Of a DNA stretch of 64,000 bases, positions 41,676-52,740 are shown one piece after another. The stretch spans positions 37,914,619 to 37,978,618 of the forward strand of contig OX031071.1 of the NCBI GenBank assembly GCA_943736015.1. Direction: 5' to 3'. Made by a program: the position numbers and the translations under genes. How positions within the stretch are numbered: position 1 is the stretch's first letter; each line of letters begins with the position of its first letter. The notes under the pieces were generated by a model, which made no database searches, was not told the DNA's origin, and saw only the letters and a list, made by a program, of their open reading frames with translations. The stretch comes from Tridacna crocea (Eukaryota; Mollusca; Bivalvia; Cardiida; Cardiidae).

Positions 41676-42477
41676 AGTGGCATTTAATATATTTAGTAAG
41701 ATAAGGTTTAACTTAAATTAAACAAATACCCCCCTCCATTCCTAAAGAAATTAGTGCAAATATACCGTTTAAAGTGGGACCTGTTAACCAAGGTTACATA
41801 ATGCATTTGAAAAAAAAAATGTGCAGGCAGAAAAATGCATCTTTTGGCGCCAGTAATTAGAACAGACTTACCCTCCGTCACAGATTTTAACAATTCCAAA
41901 CCTTTACAAGTGATCAATGTAAGACTAAACGGGATAAACACTTAATTATGACATGTGTGTGTTAACTAGTTGGTGCCTAAAAAGAACACAACAGCTTTTC
42001 AAATAGATCATCCACTTTGACGGTGAAACACTGAGATCAAACGTACACCCAGCTAACCCTTGACTAGCTTTTCAATGAAAATAAGTTAATTTGAATTAAA
42101 CTTTGTTATTACGATAGTCAACTTATAAGGTGGTTCAAACAGGAACATGGCAAACATGCAACTATACAGATTTTTAAAAATGTTATTTCAAAGTTAAGAT
42201 TTTTGCTATAAATTCAAAATGTTTGATGTCCCAGTTTTTTGTTAGTAGACTGTCTCTGTCTTTTAGCAGATACTGGAACGATTTTTTGGAAAAATTATCA
42301 CATTAATAGTTTAAATAAATCACAGATTCCTGGACTTCGAGCCTGTACGTTACAAACTTAGTTACAGAATTACGCAAACATTGGTTGAATAATCAGACAT
42401 AAAATTAGGAAAGGTCTATTGCAGGTATATTGATGTTATCCCCCTACACCCCATTTTTTATAACACTGAATCTTTCA
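41676..42477. other. Unassigned AT-rich sequence
   Basis: No gene, palindrome or intra-window repeat recognised. A 77-codon minus frame (41708-41941) has no features. Confidence 0.3.
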
Positions 42478-42650
42478 CCAACTCTTTACGAAAGAAAAAT
42501 TTGAGACTTGCCCAAATTGGAAATCTTTGCAGACAACAATTTGAATGTGGCTTAAAAATGAAATTTTCTTTAGGAAGGATAGCAAGGGAAATGGAGAAAA
42601 GGTTGGTTACTAGAACTTTAACCCTTTTCAACAACATTTTTAAATCAAAG
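42478..42650 (-). mobile_element. Decayed palindromic MITE
   Basis: CTTTACGAAAGAAAAATTTG, GACTTGCCCAAATTGGAAAT and GGAAATGGAGAAAAGGTTGG match the family. The right half is lost. Confidence 0.5.
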
Positions 42651-42829
42651 TACTGAAAGTACTGTTAGAAGGCGAGTTAAGAATACAGGCATAACATATT
42701 GAAATACATTTTCTTGTACTTAATTCGCCTCTCCTGATACAGCAAAGTCTATAGAGTTGTGCAATGTTCCTGTGCAATGAAGACCAGTTTACCATCCTGA
42801 GTTTTAACAAACTTGAAAAAAATTAAAAC

Positions 42830-44040
42830 GAATGGACTTTTCTGAAACTCTTTTCCATTTCATTTGAAGGAAAAGTTTTATTTGAAAGCAAAGAGTTTTA
42901 ATTTGCTGTTACCCGTATATGTTTTTACGTTGTATAGAAACTTAGATCTAACCCTCTATTACCCCAATAATGAGTTTAAAAGGTCTAGGAAGAAGGCTTG
43001 AGAACTTTTGGTCTGAAAAGGAGAATACGGTGCTAATTGACATTTTTTCCTTTTCCTAAAATGTCTTCCATCCTATTTCATACAGGTTCCATCAATGGTG
43101 CCAGATCAAAAAGTTGCTACCTGAAAATGCATTCAAATTTGGAAAGTCTGAATTTTTTTCTTCGTGTAAAGAGTCAAGAAAGTTTCTCCTTTTCAAAATT
43201 AAGTTTTTAAATGGCCTCTTTCTCAGGGTTGTTAAAACTGTACTTGATAGGGTATGGTAAAGGATTAAAGAATAGTTTTTGCTTGAAAATGCCATCAATT
43301 TTGATAGATCTAAAACTGTAACTCTGTAATGAGATGATTAATGTCTTGAAAGTCTTTACCATTTTATTTCATGGATAATTTTATTGAGAGAGCAAAGAGT
43401 TTTTAGAAAGGTACATTTTAGAGTATAGAAACTGAGATTCAGCCTTTTAGATCACAATACTGACTTTCAACAATGTTGAAGAAGAGGCTTTTTAAAGCAT
43501 TGTAGGAAAAGTAGCAAATAATGATTTCCTACAATGTTTTCCATCTTAGTAACCCTTTACAAAACCCTTCAGAAAATAACAAAAAATTAGGGCCGTCAAC
43601 ATTAAAGCTGAAAATGTGCCGTTTGGCTGGAAAAAGTACAAAACATAGTGGTAAAAAGAGAAAATACTGGTGGCTAGCGTTTTTTCCTTTTCCAAAAGTA
43701 TTTTAAAACTTTTTTTCCCTTGAGGTTGTCAAAATTTCAGTGTCGTTCAGTTAAAAGGTTTTTTTTATTTTATTTGTTTACCATCTTATTTGAAATATAC
43801 TTTATCAAGACTGAAAAAGACTTTCAAAACAAACGACTTTCAATGTTCAAAACGGAGATTTAACATTTAAATTACAATACATGTGCTGGGTTTTAATGAC
43901 CTTAAAGAATGGGGCTTTTTAGAAAGGGAAGGATATTTTGAAAGCATGTAGGAACATGAGAAAATACTGGCAACGAACATTTTCTCCGTTTTGCGCAATG
44001 TTTACCATCCTATCAAGAATAACCAACCAACATCATTTGA
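42830..44040 (+). repeat. Higher-order repeat of decayed MITE plus spacer
   Basis: Three diverged units begin near 42830, 43355 and 43778, each with a spacer (CATTTxATTT...AAAGAGTTTT or related; TATAGAAACTxAGAT) followed by a palindromic-MITE relic (starts near 42950, 43440 and 43863). Spacing is about 490 then 423 bp. Fragments of the MITE also appear inverted at 43180-43270 and 43560-43760. This indicates tandem duplication of a MITE-containing unit followed by decay. Confidence 0.5.
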
Positions 44041-44734
44041 CGGTTGACTTCTTAGGTCCTAAAAGGAACGTCAGAAGGTGTTCTTCGTTTATACGATTCT
44101 TGTAATCTTTGACTCTGTTAACCCTTATACTAGAGTGCTGGATTGATGAAAATGGCATTTTACATCTCGGGAAAAATGCTTAATTATTGCAACCTTACCC
44201 TGGGCTGTTTTGGTCGGGTTATTACAATATAGCTAATCCGACATTTATAAGATTGCATATTCTGTGCAGACTATAGAATCGCCTGCCTTGTCTTCAAAAG
44301 AGACAGGCGTAATAAACGATTTCAGGGTTCATTGACATTAGCGCTTGTCTTTCATTAATCCCGCGTAACCGGAATGTACGTTCAGCTTGTCGGCAAACAT
44401 GAAAGCAAAATGATTGCCAACTCGTCAATATTGAAATACACCCTCTTCCTTTGTTCGACAAAAATATATCGTGTACAGTTACACAGATACAGGCCCTTGG
44501 TCCGCGTTCTTAGAAAATCATGAACACGTCTGATGCATTCTACGACAGTGGGATTCTCCCTGTCAACTTAATTTTATCATTGTGTTATTCAGTTTTGGAA
44601 AAAAGTGAAAAGTTGAAGGAAGTTCTTTCGAGGAAAATAAATGGGAATTATAAAGTAAAGATTTCAGTTCTAATAGTGATGGAGGAAAATAATTATGATA
44701 ACAATTCATTGCAATAAGCGTTTATTCTTTACCT
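44041..44734. other. Unassigned, one short open frame
   Basis: A 65-codon plus frame (44520-44717) reads MNTSDAFYDSGILPVNLIL at its start. There is no recognised family, no donor consensus at its end, and it terminates in asparagine-rich sequence. Likely chance, though the region is low in repeats. Confidence 0.25.
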
Positions 44735-44957
44735 GACAAAGAAATTTCAGACTAAGTTGAAATTGTAAGCACTGATTCATACAGATCTATGACAAATTCA
44801 GCGTGGCCCAAATTAGCGACGAAATTTGTTCTTGATAGGGTAGAAACATTGTGGTAAAATGAAAAAAGCTGGTTTCCGATTGTAATTTCCCCTCTCCTCT
44901 CGATTTTTTTTAAAGCTTGATTTTCAGAGTCGTTTCAAGTGAGCGGTAAAGGGTTAA
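44735..44957 (-). mobile_element. Decayed palindromic MITE
   Basis: CCTGACAAAGAAATTTCAGA at the left, GATAGGGTAGAAACATTGTG in the middle and GAGCGGTAAAGGGTTAA at the right. The right terminus is intact, the hairpin decayed. Confidence 0.55.
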
Positions 44958-45439
44958 ATATTTATGAATAATTGCTGAACGTTAAGCAACGTGACGACCA
45001 AAAGAAGAAGTTAAAATTCTTTGCATGTTAAAACGGTTACAGATCATGTAATTGTCATTTTTGACGTAGTAAAATCCGATTATACTCGTATATAAGGAAA
45101 GAGGTGATCAGCCTGTAACCCAGGCTATACATCTGTACATTATACTGACCTGAACTACTTCGAAATGACACATCTATTGTGATTTCAACTGATTTACCTT
45201 TTTCTTTTCACGGGTCTCCGGAATCAAAACCCCTCCTCGCCGATGCGTAACAATAACCTTGTCATTAATTAATCATAAAGTCAAGCACAACTTTGATAAA
45301 AGAAAAATAATGTTTCTTTTAAAGAGAAAATTTTGTTTAAACACTTGATGATTCAAAGGAATTCATTCCATTGAAATTTTACTTCTCACAAAGACAGAAT
45401 AAGGGTGCCAACAGAGGAAAGGGGTATATCAGCGGTACG
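44958..45439. other. Unassigned sequence
   Basis: No repeat or coding match was seen. CCAGGCTATACATCTGTACA and similar stretches have no counterpart in the window. Confidence 0.25.
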
Positions 45440-45454
45440 TCATTCAAAGAAGCT

Positions 45455-45575
45455 ATCCGATTGGTTAGTTCTGGGACAGTAAATTTACATGTAAGATCCC
45501 ACTGGTTAGTTGTTTATGCGTTGTGAATTGGAAGTAGGTCCGAATGACGTCATGTTAGTAGCTTTCGATTGGCTT
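45455..45575. promoter_or_regulatory. Promoter-like cluster: inverted CCAAT boxes around a CRE
   Basis: GATTGG (inverted CCAAT) occurs at 45459-45464 and 45567-45572, with a consensus CRE TGACGTCA at 45545-45552 between them. The region is low in repeats. No transcript or adjacent gene is identified, so function is inferred only from motif arrangement. Confidence 0.3.
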
Positions 45576-46299
45576 ATACTAGCTATGGTTTATTTGTTAC
45601 TGTAGCAACGTGATTATATCAATGAACTGATCCAAAGTATTTTGCATTTGTCAAAAACGATGCTTTTTACGAATTCTATTTCATTCCTCCTAGAAACTTG
45701 AAGTTTCTTCGTGCTGTTCTGATTAAATTTACAATGGTCTCGACATTCTTTTGTTCTAATGTACTCGAGAAGTATCGAACTATTTGAAAGGCGTTTTGAT
45801 AATGCTAATCAGAGACATTTTCAGAAAGCTGCCGAGCGTTGACATATGAAGGCGAGAATGAAAATCTCGCCTTCCAAAAACTATATTTCTAAGGGTCTTA
45901 AAAATCTTGGGTTATGTGGCATAGGGTTTTAAATAGTTAATGCGAATGTTTTCACCCGACGACAACACTTTGGACTCGTCCAGATACTTAGCATATGGAG
46001 ACAATTGAATAAACGTGGGTCAAATGGTTGTAATTGTCTTTGAAAAAGTAAAAAAAAAAACTATGGTTGAAACAGGAGTAAATGCATATTGCAAGCCCTT
46101 CCTTTTTTTCTCAAATATTTTCGCTCACACTTTGAAAATTCGTTTTTTTTCACAAATGTTTATGAACTACATATTAATTACTTTCAGTTTTCGGTTTTTT
46201 GAAAGTGTGTGTGTGTGTGGGGGGGGAAATGTGTTAAGGTTGAGAAAGTGAGACAAATAACAGACAGTGGGACAAATCAGCACGTCTGCCCCCTTTTTA
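45576..46299. other. Unassigned sequence with a short GT tract
   Basis: A GTGTGTGTGTGTGTGG tract followed by a G-run lies near 46205-46227. A decayed MITE-like piece may occur around 45985-46110. No gene. Confidence 0.25.
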
Positions 46300-46500
46300 C
46301 ACACATTTTTAAACTCCTAAAAATTCTTCTCTTCTGAAACTGCTGGTCAGATTTCGAAAGGACTTTTACAGGTGACCTTTTAAAAATTGCTTGGTAAAAT
46401 GATGATTTTGTTTCCAGTGTTTCAATACCTTAAAAAAAAAAGGCTATGGTCCTCTCAAAAATTTAGGTGAGCGATCCAGGGCCATCTCGGCCCTCTTGTT
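46300..46500 (-). mobile_element. Helitron-like family-a end fragment
   Basis: One core unit (TCTGAAACTGCTGGTCAGAT) and the terminus GGGCCATCTCGGCCCTCTTG plus TT. The hairpin-CTAA end and the remaining units are absent. Confidence 0.65.
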
Positions 46501-46849
46501 TACTTTTTGCCAGGTTTTAAAATTCATTTCCCTTTCAACAAACTAACATCTGGACCAGCAACATAACAACAGATTGTCATCTTTAGTATAATTTCCATTC
46601 TTTTGAATGGTACCATTCAAATTTAAATACATGTTAACGCCCCAGGATGACAAGGAGTAAACGAACAGTAAGTGGGGGTAAGTTAATAAACTTGTGAAAA
46701 AAATGACTAGGGCCAGGTTTCGTGAAAAAACCCATGTCTCTTTTTTTGCTCAAGTCTGCTAATGGACTTATCTCCCAACTGAAGTTAACTTCATAATTCT
46801 TACGAACAAAGACCACAACAAAGAAAGAAATAAATGTATAGCTCAAATA

Positions 46850-46970
46850 CAAACCACATCTGGTGGGATTCGAACCCTTGAAGGGACAAAAAAAACCCTT
46901 GTTTTTCGAGGTTAAAAATACTAATACCATAACCACTGAGCCAAAGAGATATCTCTCTGAGGCAGTGTTC
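46850..46970 (-). repeat. tRNA-like SINE head
   Basis: On the minus strand TTTGGCTCAGTGGTTATGGT (box A region) and GGTTCGAATCCCACCAGATG (box B), separated by an AT-rich insertion. A related box B (GGATTCGAATCCCGCCATAT on the minus strand) occurs near 47205-47225. Confidence 0.5.
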
Positions 46971-47760
46971 AGGTAATGTATTTAAATCGTGACGAAGCTA
47001 TGCACGAAGGAGTGGTCTCTTGTAACACACCCCCTCTTAAAATCATAATTTATTGATGACTCAAAGCCTTATTGGGCAGTAAATCTGCTTTTGGGCAACA
47101 AATGGGATGGCTCAATGGCCGATCCTGGACGAGCCCCTATCTTACGTACAAAGTCCTTAACAAAGAAACAAATGCACATATTAATAGCTTCAATACAAAC
47201 CTCATATGGCGGGATTCGAATCCTTGAAGTCTATCTAGTCCAAGATACAAAAACAAAAAAGGTTTATTATTTATATGTATGCTTCCCTCTAGAGCTTTTT
47301 GAAACTTTGAAAGGAGAAAATTTTGGTAACTAGCTACTTATTTCATGCTTTCCGGTAGGTTATCGAGAAATAATCGTGAATTTTTGTCTCGATATTCCAC
47401 CGGTATGGCCATTGAAAATACCGATTTTTAGGCCAGGGAATCCCTCTCAAGGGATTCCCTTGCCTATAGGGATCGTAAGCTGCTTATTCAGACAAAAATG
47501 TTGGACGGTGTGTCCACTCTATATCGCTGAGTCCGCCAAAACAAGTAGTTTCCCAAGTAAATACAGAGATTGCTTATCACACGGTGTAAATACTTTCCTA
47601 TCCTCAAAGCTTTCATCTGCAAAATGCCATGAAATTGCAAGGGTATTACGACCCTTTAATAACTGACGAGTATGTGTCTTTTATCCCGTTTTTGTCATTA
47701 ACACTGACCTAATAAAGGCGTAACCTAATAAACTTAGCTTTAATCCGACAGTTGTGTATT
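46971..47760. other. Mostly unassigned; repeat remnant and small palindrome
   Basis: 47335-47425 matches 38780-38870. The palindrome GGGAATCCCTCTCAAGGGATTCCC-type structure is at 47435-47460. A 96-codon frame (47376-47666) spans these repeats and is not credible as a gene. Confidence 0.3.
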
Positions 47761-47769
47761 CCTACGCGC

Positions 47770-47855
47770 TATATACGGTTAATATCTATAACGCTCTCTC
47801 TTACACATTCATGTATGGTGAGAGTAACGAACGACAACTCTGCTCGGAATTTGTC
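47770..47855. repeat. Short repeat shared with the 62314-62897 insertion
   Basis: GAGAGTAACGAACGACAACT and CTGCTCGG match, in reverse complement, the left end of the insertion at 62314. It suggests the inserted sequence is itself a dispersed repeat. Confidence 0.45.
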
Positions 47856-48009
47856 TATAACGTTGTGTTGACATTTGAACATATGTGTCACAAAACGGTT
47901 CTCCGCTAAAATGCGATTGTAAATAAAGCAAACTACATATAGAATATTGGCCCGTGTTATGTTTATCACTTTTTCCTATGTATATCGACTAAATCTAGGA
48001 TACTTCAGC

Positions 48010-48160
48010 GGAATGCTGGAGAAATCGGCCCCTGGAGAAATCGTCCCCAAACTGCTTGGCCCGTGTTATGTTTATCACTCCGGAGAAATCGTCCCCTGGA
48101 AACGATTTCTTTGGGGAAATCGTCCCCAAATAAGATTTTAGAAAAATCGACCCCAACATC
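48010..48160. repeat. GGGGACGATTTCTCC-type repeat, second locus
   Basis: The motifs GGAGAAATCGTCCCC occur twice and GAAACGATTTCTTTGGGG once, in opposite orientations. CTTGGCCCGTGTTATGTTTA and GGCCCGTGTTATGTTTATCA flank repeated blocks (47950 and 48058). Related to 4136-4250. Confidence 0.55.
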
Positions 48161-48474
48161 AAATTTCATCCATATCGTTAATCAAGTTGTCTATAAGAAT
48201 ATTTTTGAAAGTTCGTTGTCTTTAGTATGTACATTATGTGTATTAGTTACCTTTATCAAAGAGTTATTTGGTAGTTTTGTCATTGTTTGTACTGCCTATT
48301 TCACATTGATAGGATGTATTTCACACCTTTTACACCTGCCACAAATAGATTACATCTGTGTGATTCTAAAAAAAATGTCTTTGATTGACTTTGATTTGAA
48401 ACCAAATAAATGCTTATAATTTTTTTCTGTAGTCGTTCGCTTGTCATTTAATGTATTTTTTTATCTCTCTCTCT
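48161..48474. other. Unassigned; open frame judged spurious
   Basis: The 118-codon frame 48063-48419 contains a hydrophobic stretch but begins inside the repeat block above. It resembles no family I know. Confidence 0.25.
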
Positions 48475-48905
48475 CTACAAGTGTCATATGACATACCTGT
48501 GACCAATACCATTTAGCAGGGGCATCAGTGTCTCTGACACACATATTTCTAGTGTTCACTAGGGCTTGTGTGCATCCGAATATTTCCGGTCCATAACTTC
48601 TACAATTGTGGATGGATTTCAAAATAATTTGGCACAATTGACCTCCATCACGAATAAATGTGCCATTTGAAATATCTGTTGAAGTAGGTTGAAGATCAAG
48701 GCCACATTGAAGGCCAATGTTTCGTCCGAACCATAACTCCTACATTTTTGAATAGATTGCGTTATAAATTAGCATAATGCATTGTTCTCCATCATGAGCA
48801 GAAGTTCCCTTTGAAACATTTATTCAGGTCCAGGGTCTAGGTCAAGCTTGAGAGTCAAGTGTTCGCGGGCTTGACACAAGTTGTCCTTGGACAACGATTA
48901 TGAAT
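48475..48905. repeat. Remnant of a tandem-core element (unclassified family)
   Basis: Two diverged units share CCATAACTYCTACA, GAATGGATT-like and CCATCA(C/T)GA blocks about 175 bp apart (48592 and 48731). Termini are not recognised. Confidence 0.4.
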
Positions 48906-49724
48906 TAGGAATAATGTCTTTTTATATTATGTAGATATAAGTATCGAACCTCAAGTCACTGTGACTGGTCCATAAGATAGGCAAGTAAAATAGGTAAACC
49001 GAGCCTAATCGTTTTCCCAAAACAATCCAACCTTTTCACAGTATTTTATTGAGAAAATATTCTGGCTAAAAGAGAATTTGCTTGTAACAAGCAATTCCTC
49101 CCAATTTCCCCGAAATCTTACTTTTCAATGTACACGAAGAACTGCTGTGGATTTTCATCTACAACTTCCTTCAAATATGACCAGTTCGAAATTTCGTGGA
49201 CTTGTGGAAGGTAGAGACAACATGACCAACTGCCATATCACTCCAATCTTTATTATTCATTACATTTTACATTGATATCTATCTTACATGTATTATTGAA
49301 ATCAATAAAAATAAATATGTTCTTGCGTCATAAATGTAAAAAATAACGTCATTCAGGACTACAAGACATCACCTGTCTCAGAAAATTTAGACAATCAAAG
49401 TTGGTATTGCACCGATTAAATAGTTCAATTTTGACTTCTGATTGTTTACAAGCACGACAAATTACTAAGTATTCTAAGCCATTATCAAGCACCCCATAAC
49501 TGTGAGCACATGCCTAGCTCTGGCTTAATTAGTTTCTGGCTGGTGCTTTCTAGTATCAGTTCAAAAATTTCCTGTTAAAACCAAGAATTCCAGGAGCTTA
49601 GTGGAATCCGCTTGTATCCCTTTCCGTGTACCTGTTTGTATTAATTAAAATTGACCTCTTGTATTGTTTTGTATCCTCAATTTCCTGGCCTTCAGTACTA
49701 TCAGTACTTTGATTGTATTCTAGT
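48906..49724. other. Unassigned sequence
   Basis: A possible decayed MITE piece is near 49030-49100 (GAGAAAATATTCTGGC, AACAAGCAATTCCTCCC). No gene supported. Confidence 0.25.
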
Positions 49725-49925
49725 TACCCAGGTAAAATGCGCATGACTCATAACCAGATGGAAATATGACGTCATTTACCTTACATTTCTCACGCTTGAT
49801 GTAATATTGTAATGCGTTGCAATGCCGCGGGGGATACGCCACGGGGAATGACTGAAAAAGACTGTACGAGATTTTGATAAAGTTTCTCCGAGAAAAGGTA
49901 AGAACATGATTGTAATAAATAGATT
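49725..49925 (+). repeat. Short copy of the 38780-39500 repeat
   Basis: Shares ACCAGATGGAAATATGACGT, ATTTACCTTACATTTCTC, GGGGATACxCC and GATTTTGATAAAGTTTCTCC with the long copy. The foldback palindrome is absent. Confidence 0.6.
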
Positions 49926-49984
49926 TTTTTTTCGATGAAAGATTGAAATTTATTTCATCTGGTGAACACAATCAGTAATATTTT

Positions 49985-50244
49985 TACCACTTGAAGCTTT
50001 AATTCCGTAACATAACAAACATGTAATTATTTTCCATAATGTCTTCTTCGGGCGCTATGTTTCAAGCTTCGTTTATGTATTTCCGGTATGTCAATGAGAG
50101 TAAATTTCTGATTTCTCTGGTTGTCGGATTATTTTTCGACTACTGGGGTTTTATGAATGAAAATGAAAAGGCTTTGGGAGTATAAAGATGATTTTTGTTT
50201 TGTATTTTTGTGAAAGTTTCGTCCCAAAATCTGAAGGGCCATCT
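49985..50244 (-). mobile_element. AGGTGG-family TTAA element, truncated copy
   Basis: Right end CTGAAGGGCCATCT followed by TTAA (50245-50248). Internal ACATAACAAACATGTAATTA and CGGATTATTTTTCGACTACT match 53522-54058. The other half is missing. Confidence 0.65.
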
Positions 50245-50254
50245 TTAACGTATC

Positions 50255-50400
50255 ACCCGGGAGACTATTAGTAATCTTAAATGGCCAGCCGTGGGGATCC
50301 AACCCAAACCCTTAAGTGACTCAAAACATTACGTTCTTGAGTCCTACGCTATATCTACTTCGTTATCTCCCGCTAGATGGCATTCTACAAATACTCATAC
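50255..50400 (-). mobile_element. tRNA-SINE head (third family), minus copy
   Basis: GGCCAGCCGTGGGGATCCAA and ACTTCGTTATCTCCCGCTAG match, in order, the unit at 52666 onward and the plus-oriented copy at 53395. Box B is mutated. Confidence 0.5.
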
Positions 50401-50700
50401 GTCTAATTTGGGCATCCTGGGTACAAAACCGGACTACTTTTCTACGCGACAACCGTAACTTTGAATTTCAAACTAAAACAAATGTTTATTCAATAAAACG
50501 CTACCTGATGCTATTCATTCAGCTATGATCAGCAGTTAAGAGAAATCTGGAACTAGAATAGGCCTTACCTTTCCACAAACGTATTGATAAAAGCCATTTT
50601 CTCCATTGCTACTTCATAGCGCGTATTACTACAATCTCCTCAATATCAGGGAGAGTGATGCGTCGTATAGGACAGGTCGAATCTCTGAAGAATATGTCTT
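50401..50700. repeat. Inverted relative of the 334-bp tandem unit
   Basis: In reverse complement this matches parts of 52741-53330, for example TTGAATTTCAAACTAAAACA and TACTACAATCTCCTCAATAT. It is a diverged copy lying in the opposite orientation. Confidence 0.6.
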
Positions 50701-50995
50701 GTCAGCCGATATAGCTCAGTAGATAGAGCGTAGGACTAGTGAACACAATTTTTCGGGTCACTACAGGTTGCGGATTCGAATCCCCGGCTTGACAACTAAG
50801 ATTACTAATAGTCTTTTGGGTGAGACATTAAACCGAGGTCCAGTGTGACGGTGCTATACGCCGAGCACGTTAAAGAACCAGGCGAAACTCTCAGTAGTTT
50901 CGTCCTGTATCATTGCACTATCCCCCGTAATAACTAACCATCTTCATGGGTCGTCGCTCAGATGGGCAACCGGTAAATAACGATAAATAAACGAA
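50701..50995 (+). mobile_element. tRNA-derived SINE (third family), fullest copy
   Basis: Head GCCGATATAGCTCAGTAGAT with box B GGTTGCGGATTCGAATCCCC. Body GGTGCTATACGCCGAGCACG then TTAAAGAACCAGGCGAAACT. The uninterrupted GAGACATTAAACCGAGGTCC segment gives the empty site for the element at 53522-54058. Confidence 0.75.
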
Positions 50996-51168
50996 AATAA
51001 CCAAGAATATGACATGCGCAGACAACGATACCTACTGACCTATGCTGGCGATAGGGGGTCTAAAAATAGGAAGTAACTCAAAGGTTTGTTTTCAGAATAT
51101 GCGATAGACAGTTGTCGTTCCTGACAGGCTACACGGACAAGAAAGAACATCGAATAGTTTCAGGTCCT

Positions 51169-51395
51169 TTAACCCTTTCCCAAACAATCCCTGGTTTTTA
51201 CGGGTCTGGAATAGTAGCCTTTTGAAAACATTGTGGGAAAAGGAGAAAATGCTGGTAACCAGCATTTTCTCCTTTTCCCACAATGTTTTCTACCCTATCA
51301 TAGACAAATCATCTTTTCAGCAAGAGTTGAATTGTTGTCTGCAAATGCTTTCAGTTCGGTCTAGTCCAAAAGTTTGTCGTTTGGGAAAGGGTTAA
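51169..51395 (+). mobile_element. Palindromic TTAA MITE, best-preserved copy
   Basis: 227 bp including both TTAA. TIRs CCCTTTCCCAAACAATCCC and (complement) CCCTTTCCCAAACGACAAAC. The central hairpin is perfect: AAACATTGTGGGAAAAGGAG and onward to GCTGGTAACCAGC and the exact complement. The asymmetric flank CTGCAAATGCTTTCAGTTCG marks the right half. Target TTAA and CCCTTT ends fit a piggyBac-type origin. No transposase. Confidence 0.92.
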
Positions 51396-51470
51396 TCCGT
51401 ATGCTGCTAGGCGTGACTTTAAGGACCTTCTGCGGATAGTATATTTGCAGTATAATAAATTCGTTGTACG

Positions 51471-51595
51471 GTCAGGTGGCAGGGGACTGGGAAACTTGTT
51501 CACGCCTGTGGTGAATCATATCGCCCCGAGTTCGGCTCTGGGCAACTTGATTCACCACGGCCGTGAACAAGTTTCCAAGTCCCCTGCCACCTGAC
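51471..51595. repeat. Foldback palindrome, 125 bp
   Basis: Arms GTCAGGTGGCAGGGGACTGG...TTGTTCACG and its complement CGTGAACAAGTTTCC...GCCACCTGAC, with inner arms GTGGTGAATCA/TGATTCACCAC. A 30-base tip contains CCCCGAG. Confidence 0.85.
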
Positions 51596-51816
51596 GGTAA
51601 AACTGATAAAGTCTCTATGGGACCTAGTGTTTACCTTTCAGCCATCACATGATAGCTCTGTTTGGTAGTAATGTCGTGCGGCAACGAAAACCTAAAAGCT
51701 TCGTAGATAAGTAGATTAAAATTAGAGAAAAAAAAGATCTCTAAGAAGTTTGAAATGACCCGAGCCCCTCGTATTGAAAAATATATATTTTGTTTTACCT
51801 TTTTCCTTCTATACGA

Positions 51817-52087
51817 GCCCGCCCAGGTGGCTCAGTGGTGAGCGTGTCGGATTCATGACCTGTTGGTTGTGAGTTCGATACCCGGTTTAGGCGAACTTTC
51901 TTTCAGGCATATTTTCGCCTCTCACCTCTGCTGAGCAGCCTGTGAGAAACGTAGTCGGTGGCTTTGGAAAGAAAGTTGTGTTAGTACTGGTGTAAGAAAG
52001 ATAGGAAACACATATGCGTCACCGACCGCCATGATATGACCTAAGCTGTTAAAGTGGCGTTAAACCCCAATACAACCAACCAAATCA
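51817..52087 (+). mobile_element. tRNA-derived SINE, copy 3, with 10-bp target duplication
   Basis: Head GCCCGCCCAGGTGGCTCAGT, box B GTGAGTTCGATACCCGG, tail CCCCAATACAACCAACCAAA. TTCTATACGA flanks it at 51807-51816 and 52088-52097. This is the copy with the best preserved head. Confidence 0.9.
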
Positions 52088-52189
52088 TTCTATACGAATG
52101 GAATGAAGCTTTCGTGCCGATACCGTCCCCATTGTTTGCTATTTCAAAGGTACTTTCGGAGAAGGATTTTACCTTATTGGACAGTGTAA

Positions 52190-52250
52190 GTTCCAGATCA
52201 GACTGTACGTTTTGTGTAGTCTTATCTTAATCTATACTATCCACAAAAGG
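52190..52250. repeat. Dispersed palindrome, decayed
   Basis: TTCCAGATCAGACTGTACGT with TAGTCTTATCTTAATCTATA. Same family as 2351-2413. Confidence 0.5.
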
Positions 52251-52446
52251 TCCTTGAGGTCACGCTTCTATCCTAAAGATTAATGGATCTGAAACTATTC
52301 TATTTTCTTCCTTGTCCGTGTGTAGCCTGTCAGGAACGACAACTGTCTATCATATATTCTTAAAACAAACCATTGACTTACTTCCCAGTGTTAGACCCAC
52401 AGTAGGTCCTGCATAGCTCATTAGGTATCGTTGTCTGCGTATGTCA

Positions 52447-52740
52447 TAGTCGTGATTGAATTTACGTTTATTTATCGTCGCCACTGGTTTTCCATAGGGG
52501 CGACGCCCCCTGAAGACTGTTAGTATTGTTACGGGGGATAGTGCAGATACAGGACGAAACCCATCTTAAGTTACGCCTGGTCCTTTAACGTGCTCGGTGT
52601 ATAGCACCGCCACACGGGACCTAGGTTTAACATCTCATCCGAAAGACTATTAGTAATTTTAGATGGCCAGCCGTGGGGATCTAACCCACACCCTCATGAT
52701 CACAAGTTCTATGCTCTAACAACTGATCTATGCAGGCTGG
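52447..52740 (-). mobile_element. tRNA-derived SINE (third family), minus copy
   Basis: The body on the minus strand contains GGTCCCGTGTGGCGGTGCTA, the GAGCACGTTAAAGGACCAGG block and CGTAACTTAAGATGGGTTTC. The head at 52666-52740 reads CAGCCTGCATAGATCAGTTG (box A region). The uninterrupted AACTTAAGATGGG is the empty site for the MITE at 54120-54349. Confidence 0.7.

Noticed and set aside
48063..48419. 118-codon plus-strand frame with a hydrophobic stretch and nearby AATAAA
   Set aside because: It begins inside a self-complementary repeat block, has no family features and no conserved counterpart.
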